A DNA stretch of 64,000 nucleotides from Brachionus koreanus (taxonomy: Eukaryota > Rotifera > Eurotatoria > Ploima > Brachionidae), in the NCBI GenBank assembly GCA_016987375.1, contig PJRA01000263.1, positions 2,560,986-2,624,985 of the forward strand. The letters run 5' to 3'. The position numbers were made by a program, and so were the translations under genes. A model generated the notes under the pieces. That model was not told where the DNA came from. It ran no database searches and saw only the letters and a program-made list of their open reading frames with translations. Numbering within the stretch: position 1 is the first letter of the stretch; every line of letters begins with the position of its first letter. Positions 37,756 through 50,400 of this stretch are shown here, one piece after another.

Positions 37756-39836
37756 TTATTCATCGTCTTGTTTGCCTCTTTTGATTATTCGAGTGAATGC
37801 TGCATAATCCATGTTTCCTTTGTTATCGATTGGAGCACCTTCGAGAACTTGATTGAACTTTAAAAAAAAAAATTTTAAAATCAATTTTTAAAATAAATTT
37901 TCAAAAAAAAACTAAATAAAAAAACATGCATTTAATCGATGTTTTAGTTCATTAATTTAAGATTTTTGTTAATAAATAAATAAATTTGTTCATTGTTAGT
38001 AATTTTAAAGTTCGAGTTTGAACATTCAAGTTCTCTTACTTCTTGATCCGTAAGTCGTTCATCTGGCTTTCCTTGATGAACTAAAACTTCACGCAACCTT
38101 TTTTGTTTGGATTTAAGGGAAAAAGCATTAAATTATGAAAATTTGAAGAAAAAATTATTTTTTTCTTTGCATCCATTTTTTGAAGGGAAATTTGTAAAGG
38201 ATTTATTTAAAGCTAGAAAGACTATTTTCATTAAGCTAGAAAGACTTGATGATAATCAAGACTATCTTACTTGTTGATCTGTTAATCGTTCAGCTGGATT
38301 TCCTTGTGCTGTGAGTATTTCTCTTAACCTATCAATTAAGACAGTTGTTTCAAATATTTTTTTTTAATTAAATTTAATTTTGATGAAGAGAATTTTTTTT
38401 CTACTTAAGAATCAAAAATGTGATTTCACTATCTTTGATACTTACATATCACGATGAATTGTTCCTTTGGCTTCACCATCGAATAATTTGAAAGCGTTCA
38501 TAATGTGAGACTCTTCATCAGTACCTTTTAAAAGAAACAAATCGAATTTAAATCTTTTTTTTTAATTAAATCTTGTAAAAAGTTAAACTAATAATGGGAA
38601 TATTTGAATGAAATTAATTTTATTAACAGATTTAAATTTCATTGAATTTAGTTATTTAAATCTTTTTTTTTAAAAAGATTATGATTATAATTAAATTATT
38701 AAAAAGCATTTAAGTTTATAGTTTCTTCATCAGTTCCTTATTACTATATATTTATCCAATTTATAATCATGCAATTTAAATTTTTGTTCTAAATTTACCA
38801 TTTAGACGATCGCCAAAAAGAGTCAACAACATTGTGAAGTTAATCGGTCCTTGGGCTTCTTCAACCATGGCTTTTAATTCAGCATCTTTTGGTATTCTGC
38901 CTAAATTCAAAGGAAAAAATTAAAAATTGTTTTTTATGCATTAAATGCATTTATTTAAACCTAAAAAACAATAAAAAAAATTCTAGTTAAAAAACAATTA
39001 ATGCTTTGCATTCATTTTTTTAAATGATAAATATTCATGCAGTATGTCTATAAAAGTTTAAACTTGTTTCAAATATGATTTCAAGGGTTGGGTATAACAA
39101 GTGAGTTTATTTTTAAATTTTATTTTTGGTGTAGGTTCAATTAAAATCAGACGGATTTAAAATTAAGGTCACACTACTGGGTAGGGGTTTTCTTAATATA
39201 ATTATTCAATTACCCAATGAACTGTAGACTTCTTTTAAATCATCAACACTAATTACACCATCTCTGTCTTGATCCATAAGACCGAATGCCTATAACAATC
39301 ATTTTGTATTTAAATTTGAACAATTTAAGAGAAATAAGTTTAAAAGAAAAATTTCTCATATTTAATGTATTGTAATTTGTTTACTATGATCTATTTTGAA
39401 TTTTATTTTTTAAAAAACTTAATCACAATCAAAAAAAAGCACAGCAAAAGTAAATTCTTTTCCATCTTAACTAACCTAGAGATGTATAAATCTCTTTTAA
39501 ATCATCAACACTTATAATTCCATCTCTGTCTTGATCAAACATATTGAAAGCCTTTTGATATTTGTTTGATAAAAGTTATTTAAATTTTTTCAAGAACAAA
39601 TTTTTCATTTAATTTTTTAGTAATTTTATTTAAAATTAAAAAAATAGTTACCTCTTTGAATTCCTGAACTTGACTTTGTTCAAACATAGCAAAAACATTG
39701 CTAGTGGCTCTTTGGGCTTTCTTCTTTCCTTTTTTCTAAGGTAAAATTTAGTATTGAATTTAATGCAAAACTTGTTTTAGTTAAATTTCTTATAAAATTT
39801 AGCAAAAAAGTTTATGTATCAACTTACATCGGCCAT
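37756..39836 (-). CDS. Myosin regulatory light chain, copy C (complete, with two exclusive exon pairs)
   Basis: Minus-strand MRLC with the same layout as copy B. Exons: 39836-39828, 39735-39652, 3a 39551-39476 or 3b 39289-39214, 38900-38799, 38524-38446, 6a 38328-38271 or 6b 38097-38040, and 37857-37756; 169 residues per isoform. It has the [10 protein letters not shown] phosphorylation site and the EF-hand 1 loop DQDRDG. Residue differences from copy B are few: [22 protein letters not shown] in 3a, ELKAM for ELKSM, NPAERL for NPTERL in 6a, and [14 protein letters not shown] for [14 protein letters not shown] at the end. Some introns, notably the one between 3b and exon 4, are still recognisably similar to those of copies A and B, so it is a duplicate older than the A/B pair but still young. 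The leader may contain a 5' UTR intron ending just before the start (TTTAG at 39851-39855). Confidence 0.95.
38040..38328 (-). other. Mutually exclusive exon pair 6a/6b of MRLC copy C
   Basis: 38328-38271 and 38097-38040, both 58 nt with the phases seen in copies A and B. 6b encodes the same peptide in all three copies. 6a differs by one residue (NPAERL). Confidence 0.85.
39214..39551 (-). other. Mutually exclusive exon pair 3a/3b of MRLC copy C
   Basis: 39551-39476 and 39289-39214, both 76 nt, phases 0 in and 1 out, encoding alternative EF-hand 1 segments as in copy B. Including both would shift the frame. Confidence 0.85.
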
Positions 39837-41906
39837 TTCGAAATTCCTTTTCTAAATTAAAGATGCTAATGCAATTGGGATCTAAACACAAAGTAAAAAT
39901 AAAATCTATCTAGTTTTATTCAGTTTGTAAAATATATATTTATATGTTCATCAGTCTTCAGGATTATAACACAACTTCAAATCAAAATATTTCTAAATAG
40001 CAAACAGATAAATTCTAACCTGATTGAACGCTTATCAAAACTAAAAGCAAAAACTAATCTTTAGAAAAAAAATAGTGAAATTATGCTCGAAAGCTTGGCT
40101 TTTTATAGAATAATTCCAAAAAGAATTTGTTCGATTCTTTTTGCTGAAATGCTGTGTTTATGTTTATTCGAGAAAGAGCTCATCTATTTAAATAGAATCA
40201 AAGATAATTTATGAGTGATACAAAAAACTATGCTTAAACCCAGCAATCCAATTTAGCCTCTCAAGTATCTCAGTTGTTCTTAGTCTAACTTGTCTTATGA
40301 TTACAAAAATTTATAATAATTTATCGTTCAATAAGCTAAAATTAGTATAAATTTTTGGATTCGATTCGCCAAAATATAATTTACAACAAACGAATACCTC
40401 TATTTTGTAGTTTTTGAATAATTGAATTCTTGGTACAAAAAAGATAGAAATTTATTTTTCTTTAATAAATTAAGAATTATTCGTCTATATAATAAATGAT
40501 TCTATTTTAGGCTGCTATTTGGGTATAAGCATGCAAAGTTCAATATAATTATGAGAGATGCTTAGATTACAAAGATAAAACCAATCAAATAGGTTGATTA
40601 AGCAAGCTCAGGTATTACATTTAGCTCAAATGGTTAATGCTCAACATATAGATAATATCAATTTTCAGCTTATTTTATTTGTTTTTATTCAATTTGGCTT
40701 GGAGTTTTTTTTTAATCATTAATTTAATGAAATTTTTTACCAAAATACACTTTAGATATTCACTTAAAATGTTGTGGTATAATTGCTTTTTTTTTAATTT
40801 GTCAATATTTTATCTTAATTGACAAAAAATAGATAAATTCAGATAAATTTATTTAATAAAACAATATAGAAATTAAAAATTATAAATGATAGGCTTTAAA
40901 ATTTAAATAATTGATTGAATTTTATTTTAAAAAAGTTTTAATCTAATATTTTACTTTTATTCGAACAATGTGAAAACAATAAAACTTTTGAATAAAAATA
41001 TATGGTGAAATTTGTTTTGGAAATAAATGTTTTTAAAATGAGTTTATTATAAAAATGTCTTAAAAAGATTAGGAATTCAATTATTTCAATCACACATTGA
41101 TTTTTATTAATATTTAGATTTTTAGATTGGCATTTGCATTGATACAAAAAAAAGTAAATTGAAGGCATATATTAATTTTAAACATATTTAGTTGTTAAAT
41201 AAAAAGTTAAAATGTTGGAAGAAGAATATTATTATTAAAATAATTGAATCATAAGAAAATTAGTTAATATAAAATATGTAAAATTTTTGTTTCAAATTAA
41301 TTTCAGATTTCAACAATTAATTTTATTTTTGATCAAAAATCTCAAAGATAAAATTTAGGTTTGATTTAATTTATTTGAAATTTATTATCGAAGATCGATA
41401 CACCAAAAACTATTTTTAAAAAAATCAAAAAGTTGAATTTAATTAAATAATATTTTGTTGTTAAAAAAATTAATTTTTTGTCTTATAAATAATGCTTATT
41501 ATTTTTATAAAGTAACAAAGCTTAACATACATCGTTTTTAAAATCTTATCATTTAATTCAAATGATATAATCTAATTAGGGTTAAAAAAAAGTAGATAAA
41601 AAATCTATTCTAAGTATTTTCCTATTTTCCAAAAAAGTTAATTTATTAAGGAACGAAAATATTCACAAGAGAATTTAAGATTATTTTCATAATTTTTAGA
41701 AATTATTCTTTCATAATTGCATCAAATATAAAATTCGAAAAAATTTTAATTAATCAAAAGAAAATAATTTATTGATCTATTTACTTATTAAAAAAAAAAG
41801 TTGAATATTTTAAAAAAATTAAAATTAATTTTTAAGTAAATAAAAAAATTATCATAGAAATATCTTATATGTTTAAAATTTTCTTGAATAATTTTTTTTA
41901 ACCGCA
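39837..41906. other. Upstream region of MRLC copy C and 3' flank of the KCTD gene
   Basis: About 2 kb. It contains the probable TATA box of MRLC copy C and its leader. From about 40200 to 41900 the sequence is AT-rich and no gene or element was recognised. Confidence 0.5.
40099..40107 (-). promoter_or_regulatory. Probable TATA box of MRLC copy C
   Basis: TATAAAAAG on the minus strand, about 265 bp upstream of the start codon, comparable in position to TATATAAAG of copy B. Confidence 0.4.
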
Positions 41907-42900
41907 TTACCACTGAAATCTAATTACATGAGCAACATTAGTGCACTCTCTTGGTGCCAAAATACCTCCTAAATAAAAATATTAAGGCTTTAATTTTACG
42001 ACAGACGGCTAGAAAATTACCTGCGGTATATAAGCCGGACAAAGTGCATCCTTGACACCGAAGACTAAACTTACATATTATTTTATTGACTGATACTTTG
42101 AATCCATCATGAGACAACTCATCAACTGTGAATCCAATTAGCTTATCAATTTCAATATCAACTGTTTTTATTGATATGGCTATATCACTTGGAAGGCCTT
42201 CAAAAGCACATGTATGATTGACTGAGACAAACTCCCTGGTACAATTGTAGCATGGTATTTGCCCTCTTAATTTTGGATGATCTAACTGAGTTATTACAAC
42301 TTTTGATTCTTCAAAGCATGTTTTTTTCTCAGTTGCCTTTTGAATAATATTATTTTTGATCTGTTCGTAATCTGGAATAAGATGTCTGAAGTATTCACGT
42401 CGTCGAAGAGAAATTACTCTTGGAGCCACAGCTTCTAGTTTTTCAATCAAAGTGGTCATGCAAAAAAACTCGGCCTCTTTCAGTACATCAATTGCGATAT
42501 CTTCGGGCGGTAAGTCATTGCTTCTACAAAAATTGAGTATATGTCTGAAAAATTTTCCGTCTCTGTCAATAAAATATCTTCCATTTTCATCTTTAACAAT
42601 TTCATGTCTGCCACTAAACATTACAGCCAGCATTGAGTCTTCGTATTTTGTCAGAGTTGTAAGACTTGTGGTGAACAAGTAGCCGCCAACATTCAAATCG
42701 ATCACATTCGGAAACTAAAAATTAAAAAAAAATTAATATTATTCTGATGAATAAAAGATTATTTTTTTAAATTCAATTTCTTTATTTATATTATCAAGTA
42801 TCAAAACATTTAGATAATCTACCTGTGTTGATGAAATGTTTGCTGACGAATTGATACACAACTTTTTAAGGCGCTCTTCGAAATGATCATTTTTGTTCAT
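41907..42900 (-). CDS. BTB/T1-domain protein of the KCTD7/KCTD14 type
   Basis: Three exons (42900-42823, 42714-42021, 41968-41907) encode about 277 residues. The BTB/T1 domain spans ~27-125: FPNVIDLNVGGYLFTTSL, YEDSMLAVMFSGRH and GRYFIDRDGKFFRHILNF. The continuation (EAEFFCMTTLIEKLE, REYFRHLIPDYEQI) and the very end (..VIRFQW) follow the KCTD7 layout, whose last residues are a similar FKITWW. KCTD proteins are mostly adaptors of cullin-3 ubiquitin ligases; KCTD7 also affects neuronal potassium flux. None of them is itself a channel. A CYNC..(11)..C cluster in the second half could bind metal, but that is a guess. The final short exon was recovered from the phase and the family's C-terminal pattern. 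Confidence 0.8.
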
Positions 42901-43326
42901 TTTACAAATTCATAAACTACTGCTTGATTTTTTAAAATATTCTAATATAAAACACAAAAAATAATTACAACAGAATTGTTAATTCAATCTGTACATAAGT
43001 TCTTATCGAAAATTAGGCTTATTTACGTAAATCGGATCACGAATATGTCAGCAAGAAAATCAAATAAATTATAAATTTTCCTATTCCAAATAAAAAAAAC
43101 TAATTATCTGACTATAGATGTCAATAGGAATAATTCAATTGTACACATATTATCGACTTATTATCGACTAAAACTTAAAATCTAGTAATTAATAGCATTC
43201 CTAATTTTGTATAAGTAAAATAGTAGTATTTATCTGACTTGTATTAGATTGACGTTCATAAAAAATTTTAAATAATTTTTTTTTTCAAATAAATTATTAT
43301 TATTACATTGAAAAATTAAAATTTTT

Positions 43327-45479
43327 AAATAAAAAACCAAAATAGAATATTCAAGTCATAAGAAAGCTTTTTTATTTCTCACACTTTAAAATTTCTTAAT
43401 GAAAAATTCATTTTTTGTTTATTTTTTGAAAGTGAAATAATTTGGAAATTTGAGCCATTGAAAGTAACTATGATTTTTTATTTTCAGAAATAAATCCAAA
43501 TTAATTAAGACAAAATCTAAGAAAATTTATATTTTTTCTTCAAATATTGAGTTCCATCTTATTCTTCAAAAGTTATTTTGAGATGAATCATGATTTAAAA
43601 GTGCTTAACTCCAAAATCTCGCGCATTTATTGGGAAAATCTCAAAAAATTATCTTAATGAATAATTTATACTAAATATGATTAAAATATCATAATTTTTC
43701 TGGTTGTTTGCTTCATAAAAAAATCTAATTTCTCACAATTTAGTCTTCAAATAATAAAGCTTTAAAAAAAAAAGCTTAAATTTATCATGTGTGCTCATGG
43801 TCTCGAGAGAAACTAATTAATCATGAAAATTTTGTCCGATTTTAAAATTTTTTTAGTTTCAATACATAAACTAATATCAATTTTTTTGTTTTTTAATGCC
43901 ATATCCGAGCTGATTTTATAATCAGCTAAAATATGCTTATAAATAAATTTTTTTAGAAAATAAATATCCAATTTAGTCATTTTTTAACTTTTTATCTGAA
44001 ACTTAATGATTCTCACTGTGAAAAATATTTTTCGATTAAAGGAATATTCTAATTTTGTTTTCGTTTTTTAAATCATTTTTATCTATATCAAGAAATAAAT
44101 TAAGTTTCTACTTAAATTAAAAGCAATTCTTGAAATAAAGTCTTTTTAAGAGGGATTATTGATGCTTTTAAAAAAAAAAAGAGAGATTAAAAATAACAAA
44201 TTAAAAAAAAAAACGAAATTTTTCAATTAAGTGTAATTGTTAATAAAAATTTATCCAGGGTTTTAGTTGGAGACTAGTTTGAAATATAATTTTCATCAAT
44301 TGCTTTTAAAATTATATTTTCATCAAAAAAAAAATTCTAAAAATCAAAAATACCAAAAAAAGAAAAACGATTCAGTATTTAAAAATTTCAATCCAGGCGT
44401 CTGAAAAAATATAAATCCTAAAAATATAAAAAAATAGCATTTATATAAATTTTTTAAATTTCTCAAATTTCAAGTAAAAAAGAAGTATTTTTCGCTTTTT
44501 AAATCTGAAGAGATTAGTAATTTTTGGGAAAACTAATAAGATGTTTAGAATTAATAATTTTTAATAGAAACCTTCAAAATTTTATAATTTTTTAAATTAT
44601 TCAAAAGAGCATCTAATCATCAGTGTAAAAATTTTTCTAAGTAAACAGTTTTGTAAGACTTTGGTGTTATAAAATTTAAATAAAAGAAAAAATACTTCAA
44701 TAGAAAATTCCAGTTAAAAATCCGAATAAAATTTAAGAGAAAAAAAAATAAATGTCGTTGATTTCCAGGAAATTAAACTTAACTTGGCTGTTTTTTTCTA
44801 ATCCATTTTTTTAATTGAACAAATTTTGCTATGGATTGTGAATTCGTACGCTCTTTTAAAAAAAAATTTAGTTAAAAAATGGTTTATTAGTAAATGCGAT
44901 ATCTAATTTGATTATGCTCATCTAAAAAATATAAAAACGGAAAAATTTTAAAATATGATGAGGCTTTTAAAAAATTATTTAGAATTTTTATTAAGTAAAT
45001 AAAACTGCAAATGAATATTAATTTTAAATTTATTTTTATCTTATCTTATTTGTCTTTCTTCTATTTTAATAGAAAAAGATATTCAGTAATTCTATTTTAA
45101 AAATGGTTCGATATATATATATATATTCCTATGACATATTTTAAATGCTATGAGATAGAAATTTTCAATTTTCTAAAATTTAAATTCTAGAAATGTCAAA
45201 TTTATGCTGAATTCTTTATTAAAGAATTTTGCATTTCATTTTAAATTTTAATTAGAAATAAGTATGAAGCAAAAGCAATGCTGGTTCAAATATAAGAAAG
45301 ATGGTCATATGGTTGCATTTCTAAACAAGGAATTTTGGTAAATTGTAAATGTTGATTGTTTTGGTAGCCGTCATGCAAAAATATTCTTTCTTAGGTTTAA
45401 AAATAAATTTTTCTAAAAAATAAAAATATAAATAAAAAACCAAAATAGAATATTCAAATCATAAGAAAGATTTTTTATG
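43327..45479. repeat. Pair of ~50-bp direct repeats (43327-43374 and 45430-45479)
   Basis: Both copies read AAATAAAAAACCAAAATAGA followed by ATATTCAA(G/A)TCATAAGAAAG(C/A)TTTTTTAT. Identity is about 96 percent by eye over roughly 48 bp, 2.1 kb apart in the same orientation, with unlike flanks. Could be pieces of a dispersed element or ends bordering an insertion. Confidence 0.6.
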
Positions 45480-45593
45480 TAATTCCTTTAAAAAAAACAT
45501 ACTCTAGAATTTTTATAAAAGAATACACTTAATAAATACTGTCAGTTCTGTAATTATTTTGAGAAAAGAAAACGATTGTTTGAATAAAAAAAG

Positions 45594-46200
45594 TTGGTGT
45601 TGGCAGCAGTACCCGCGATCCTAGATCCGATCTCGATTCTTTTCGGGCCGGGACTGGGTTCATCCGCACGTAACTTTTCGAAATGGTTGCGATCTGGTAC
45701 GGTCGTCTGATTATGGCGAATCCTATTAGGGTCCTTCCCAATTTAATTTACAATCAGTAAAATGTTTAATTTTAAAAAAAATAACTCAATTTAAAATAAA
45801 AAACTCGACACTCCAGTGGATGCAACCAATGAATTTTTTCCTATATTTTAGTCCCGTTTCTATTCTAGAATTGGATAAAACAAATTAATATCATAAAAAA
45901 TAAAATCTTCTAAAATAATATCTTATACAAAAAAACTTAAAATTTTGATATTAGATTCTATAAAGATTGTGAAATATTATGAATATCATGAATTTAAGGC
46001 CGCCATAATCAATCCGGATCCTGTCACGGGCCAGCTAAAATGAATTGTTATGTTTTAAACGGACCCGAAGATTCGGATCATTATATCGAAGCGGTCCTTT
46101 ATCGAGGACCCTGATCAGGTTCAGGCCGTTCATAGATCTGGTGGATACGTACCCGGCCTATGTCCATTTCCTTGAGCTCGCTTGACAGCACTAAACAAAG
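45594..46200. repeat. Inverted pair of GC-rich, GATCC-rich arms
   Basis: Arm 1 (45594-45740) and arm 2 (45998-46200) are far less AT-rich than anything around them. Arm 1 read forward and arm 2 read in reverse share a colinear pattern: GATC(T)CGA(T/A)TCTT..CGGG(C/T)CCG-like sequence, then 60-80 bp later TGATTATGGCG (45708-45718; complement at 46001-46011). Arm 2 also contains a perfect hairpin GGTCCT-TTATCG-AGGACC (46093-46110) and the palindrome CCTGATCAGG (46110-46119). The 257-bp spacer is ordinary AT-rich DNA. No coding frame is convincing. It may be a foldback/MITE-type element or two copies of a dispersed repeat. Confidence 0.5.
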
Positions 46201-47427
46201 GGATTTAATTGATCTAATATATCATTACAAATAAAAAATTAAAGTATCAGCGTTTTGTTAAAATAAAATGTCTGATATTTATGATTTTCTAAGAGACCGT
46301 ACAGCCATTTGGTTTGTGTGTTAGTCATGCAATCAAAGGATTAATGGTTAAAAGCTCTCTTAGGCTGAAAATATCTTTGCAGTATGAGTCTCTGTAGAAA
46401 AGTTATTTTAGTTATTTTAGTTTTATCTTATGACTTATCATAGAGCTTAGGAAACAAAAAACATACACTACATAGTTCCATTATAATGGCCAAAAAATGA
46501 ATTTTCAACTTCAGAGTCCCATACAAACTAAAACTCATTAGCGAGTGGTAATTTATATTAGTCGCTAAAGAAGAACAGATGTGATGAAAAATGTATGGAA
46601 GTCTGGTATGACTCTGGTTGAGTCAAGTAAAAACTTATTGGGAAATTGATCCATTTTATTCAATTCAGACACAAGACAGGATATTTGGCAAAATGAAAAT
46701 AATTTAACGTTTTCAAATTTTCATATTTTTATATTTTTGTGCAATTTTTTAGAAAATTAAAAAAACTCTCTCAATTTATATTTGGTAAAAAAAAAATTCT
46801 GAAATAAAGCACAAAAATATAAAAATATAAAAAAGTAAAAATGTAAAATTATTTTCATTTTGCCCAATATTAAAATTTTATATTGATGTTTTAATTTTTA
46901 AGAGGAAATATTAGAATTTTATTTTCAAAACAAAATTAAAATCTTAGCTCTTTAAAATTTTCAATTAAAATTATAAAAATATTTAAAAATTAAATTTTAA
47001 AAGTTTTTAATAATTCCTAATATTTTTTTAAACAAAAAAGTAACGATCTTAATCAATATTGATTTTTAGCTGCCAAAATTTTCACTAATTATTCAATTAG
47101 AATTTGATCAACAAAATTAAAAGGCTTGAGAAAAAATCTTCTCTTTTCTTTAAAAATCATAAAAATGAAAACTTTGTGTAATTAAGCAAAAATAAACTTA
47201 AAAAATTATTTTTTGAATGAAAATTTGATTATTTTTTCCTGTTTAAAATAGTCAAATTGTCAAGAAATGTCTAACAAACGAAGCTAAAAAGATTTAAAAT
47301 TTCTTTTCTTAAATTAGATGACAAGTTTGTTTTTCAATTATTCTAGTAAAATTCAAGTTCATTATTATAAAACAGAAATTGAGAAAAAATAGACTGATAA
47401 AAAACCGCTTTATTAGATAAATTGAAA

Positions 47428-50400
47428 ATGCAAAAATTTCATGATTCGGGAGCAAGGCAGTCGGACCCAAACAATGTCGAACAGCTGATATTTCGTTTAC
47501 TCTCTAAAATTTCATCGACTTACAACCTAAATGAACAAGTTAGACAAAAATTTATCAGGGATCAATTCACCTTTGTCAGTAAACTTCTAAGCTACGACGC
47601 TTATTCGTCGTCCAAAGATACTCTCGAGATAGCTGCCCGAATAAAAAAGAAGTGTAAAATGTTTATCAAAATTTTTATTTGCTAAATTTAATAATGATTT
47701 CCTAGTGGTATCTCAGAAAAAAACAGATGTGGCTCTCACCTTTCAAGAACTTGAGGCCAAATTCAACAAATTAGTAAATTAAAACCAAAATTTCAATCAA
47801 AAAATTAATTGTTTAAAAAAAAAAAAATTTAAAGAAAATTTTGAAAAATCATTCTGCATTGTTGGAATTTTTTTTTGCTTATTATTCTGAGGAAAACAAA
47901 TACGAGCTAACTTCGAACAAAAACGTAAATTCTAAATAAATAGGAAAAAATATTTAATACCAAAAATATTTTGCCTTTAAGAGCCTGAATTTTTGCTCTC
48001 AGTCATTTGAGCCTCCGATGGTCAATGATACAGTAAAAAATGATGTCATTGAAAAGTACTCTTCTACAGAAAAAATTCACAATCTTTTCAAAAACGGTAC
48101 AATAACTTTAATCAAAAGAAAACATAACCTTTTTTTGTTCAACTAGACTCGAATACTGATTTGCTTAGAAATAATCAACGATTGAAACCAACATTTATAT
48201 GTAAGTGTTGATTTTGTATATTAAAAATACTAAATTTAAATTTAGTAAATGAGACATATATTTTGCGAGAATTGATCTACGCAATGCAAGGAGTTGATGG
48301 AAAATTGTTTCAAAAAGACCCTAAAGATATGCAGTCAATGGTTTTAAAAGTTGAAATGGAAAGAACAGTTCGAATGATGGTCATGCGGTATTTAGAAAGC
48401 GGATGGTTTTATACTCGGTTACGAAGATTTTTATCAACTTACAACAATAATCCATCAGCAGGGCTAGTCTTACAAGTAAATTTCCGAAAACAACTGAAAC
48501 CTTCTTATATTGACTTATTCGCTAGGCCTTCTGTGCGTATGTATCCGCTGAATTAAAAGAATATCATAGACTTCTTGCCGTGCTCGAATCTCAAGTAAAA
48601 TTTGATAGATTTATTACAATATTTCAATATTTAGATTTAATTGATTAAAATAGCTTGGAGATAAAGACGAGGGTACAGACTGCTCTAATATTACACTAAG
48701 ACGGCTACTAGTTTGGTTAGAACAACCTTTGGAAAGACTGAAATTTTTGAATGTTATTTGCGATGCTGTGAGAGGTAGTTTTAAAAATTTGAAATGCATT
48801 CTAAAACCTTTTAGCTTCTATGCAAAGCCTAAAATTTAATACCTAAAACTTTTTAGTTTGTGTAAAGATTAAAAAGGTTTTAAAATTTAATTATGGGGGA
48901 AAAAATCGATAAACAAATAAGTAATAAAATGATTTTTTTCTAAATAATTTTGAAAAATTCATTTATTGTAGCTTAATTTTGAGCCGTCTAATTGTTTAAT
49001 TTTAATCTAAATATTTGCAAAAATTTTGATAGATTATTTAAAACACATCATTAAATTTATTTATTTATTTAGAAAAGTTTACCTTGAACAAAAATGCACA
49101 TTTTTTTTATTTTCTAAATTACATATTCTCTATTTAAAATTAAGTATTTTTTAAAATTTTATTTATTAAAAACTAAAATGCCAGTCACAAAATCGATTTA
49201 TTTCGAGTAAAAAATAATTTTTTGAAATAAACTAAAAGCCCTTCGGCTGGAATTATATTTTTGAATAGATTACATTTAATAGAAGAATAAAACCAGATTT
49301 ATGAAAAATTGTTAAAAGGAAATATTTAGTTAGAAAATAATTGAAGTATTTGATTGAGAAAAATTCATCATTTTAGAGAAGAGGCTGCTCATCTCATTTT
49401 TGTCTTTTTTAGTAGACAGAGGTCTCTTCATAGAGTTGATCTTGTATGCTGCAATTATGACCAAACCGAAACCAGTATTCCTTTCTTAATAATTGAAATA
49501 GCATATAATTATTATATACATGTAAAGCATTACTTTTCATAAATCAAAGGTTTTAAAAGAATTTATAATTAAATTTTTCAATATCTTTTCTAATATTAGT
49601 GTAATTTTTATTGTTTTGTCTAGGCGCTAATACAAACTTTTGTCTTTATATTTAATATTTAGTAATCAAGAATTCTTGGTAATTTTTTGGCCGCTTATAA
49701 TATGTAATCAAAAAACTAAAATACTTAATTTGGAACAAAATAAAAACATTTTATCTTATTTTTGTAATTAATGTCAATTACGTCTTATTTTATCACTTTT
49801 TCAATTTATTATTACATAATTGATTGAAAGAAACTATTGTACAACAAAAAAATGAAAATTAAATACTAATTAATCTGATAATGTTCAATAAAAATTTACG
49901 CTTTTTATCTTTCTTGATTTTTTTATCAAATTAACTATTCAACATTTTTATATCCCTTAAATTCCATTTTTCAAAAAATGTCCTAACCTAACTATTTCTT
50001 CTTTTTACCCTGAACAATCAAACATTTAAAAATATGTATCTGTTACTCTCTATTTCAATAAAGCTAATTTTAATTTTAATTTTCCTTTATTTTAAACTAT
50101 TTATTTTAATTACACTTCTACTTATTTTTTTTAATTTATTTTATCTTATTTAACTTTATTTTTATTTTATTCATGTTTTTTTCTTTTTTAATCTGAAGGA
50201 GCTATAGCTCGGTACAGTAATATTAAAAAAAAAATGTCCATAATCGAAAAAATATCCCAAAACATTTCGCAAGATCAGTTTTTTGAATCTAATTCAAAGA
50301 TAAGAACTAAAGGAAAAGGTAAAACTTATTTTCTTTTCTGTAGTTTTCTTTCTTTGGAGAATGCTTAAAAGTGCCAAGATCGATAATTTGAAAGTTAATT

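Larger units (their letters stand above)
42901..47427. other. Large gene-free region upstream of the KCTD and TUBGCP3 genes
   Basis: 4.5 kb between divergent genes, so it holds both promoters. Most is AT-rich. Exceptions are the GC-rich inverted arms at 45594-45740 and 45998-46200, a ~50-bp direct repeat (43327-43374 and 45430-45479), an AT microsatellite near 45112-45125, and a more complex stretch at 46260-46640 of unknown origin. No coding region recognised on either strand. Confidence 0.5.

Noticed and set aside
50235..50319. Possible nested first exon in the long TUBGCP3 intron
   Set aside because: It has an ATG and a donor-like end but no homology and no partner exon that could be found.
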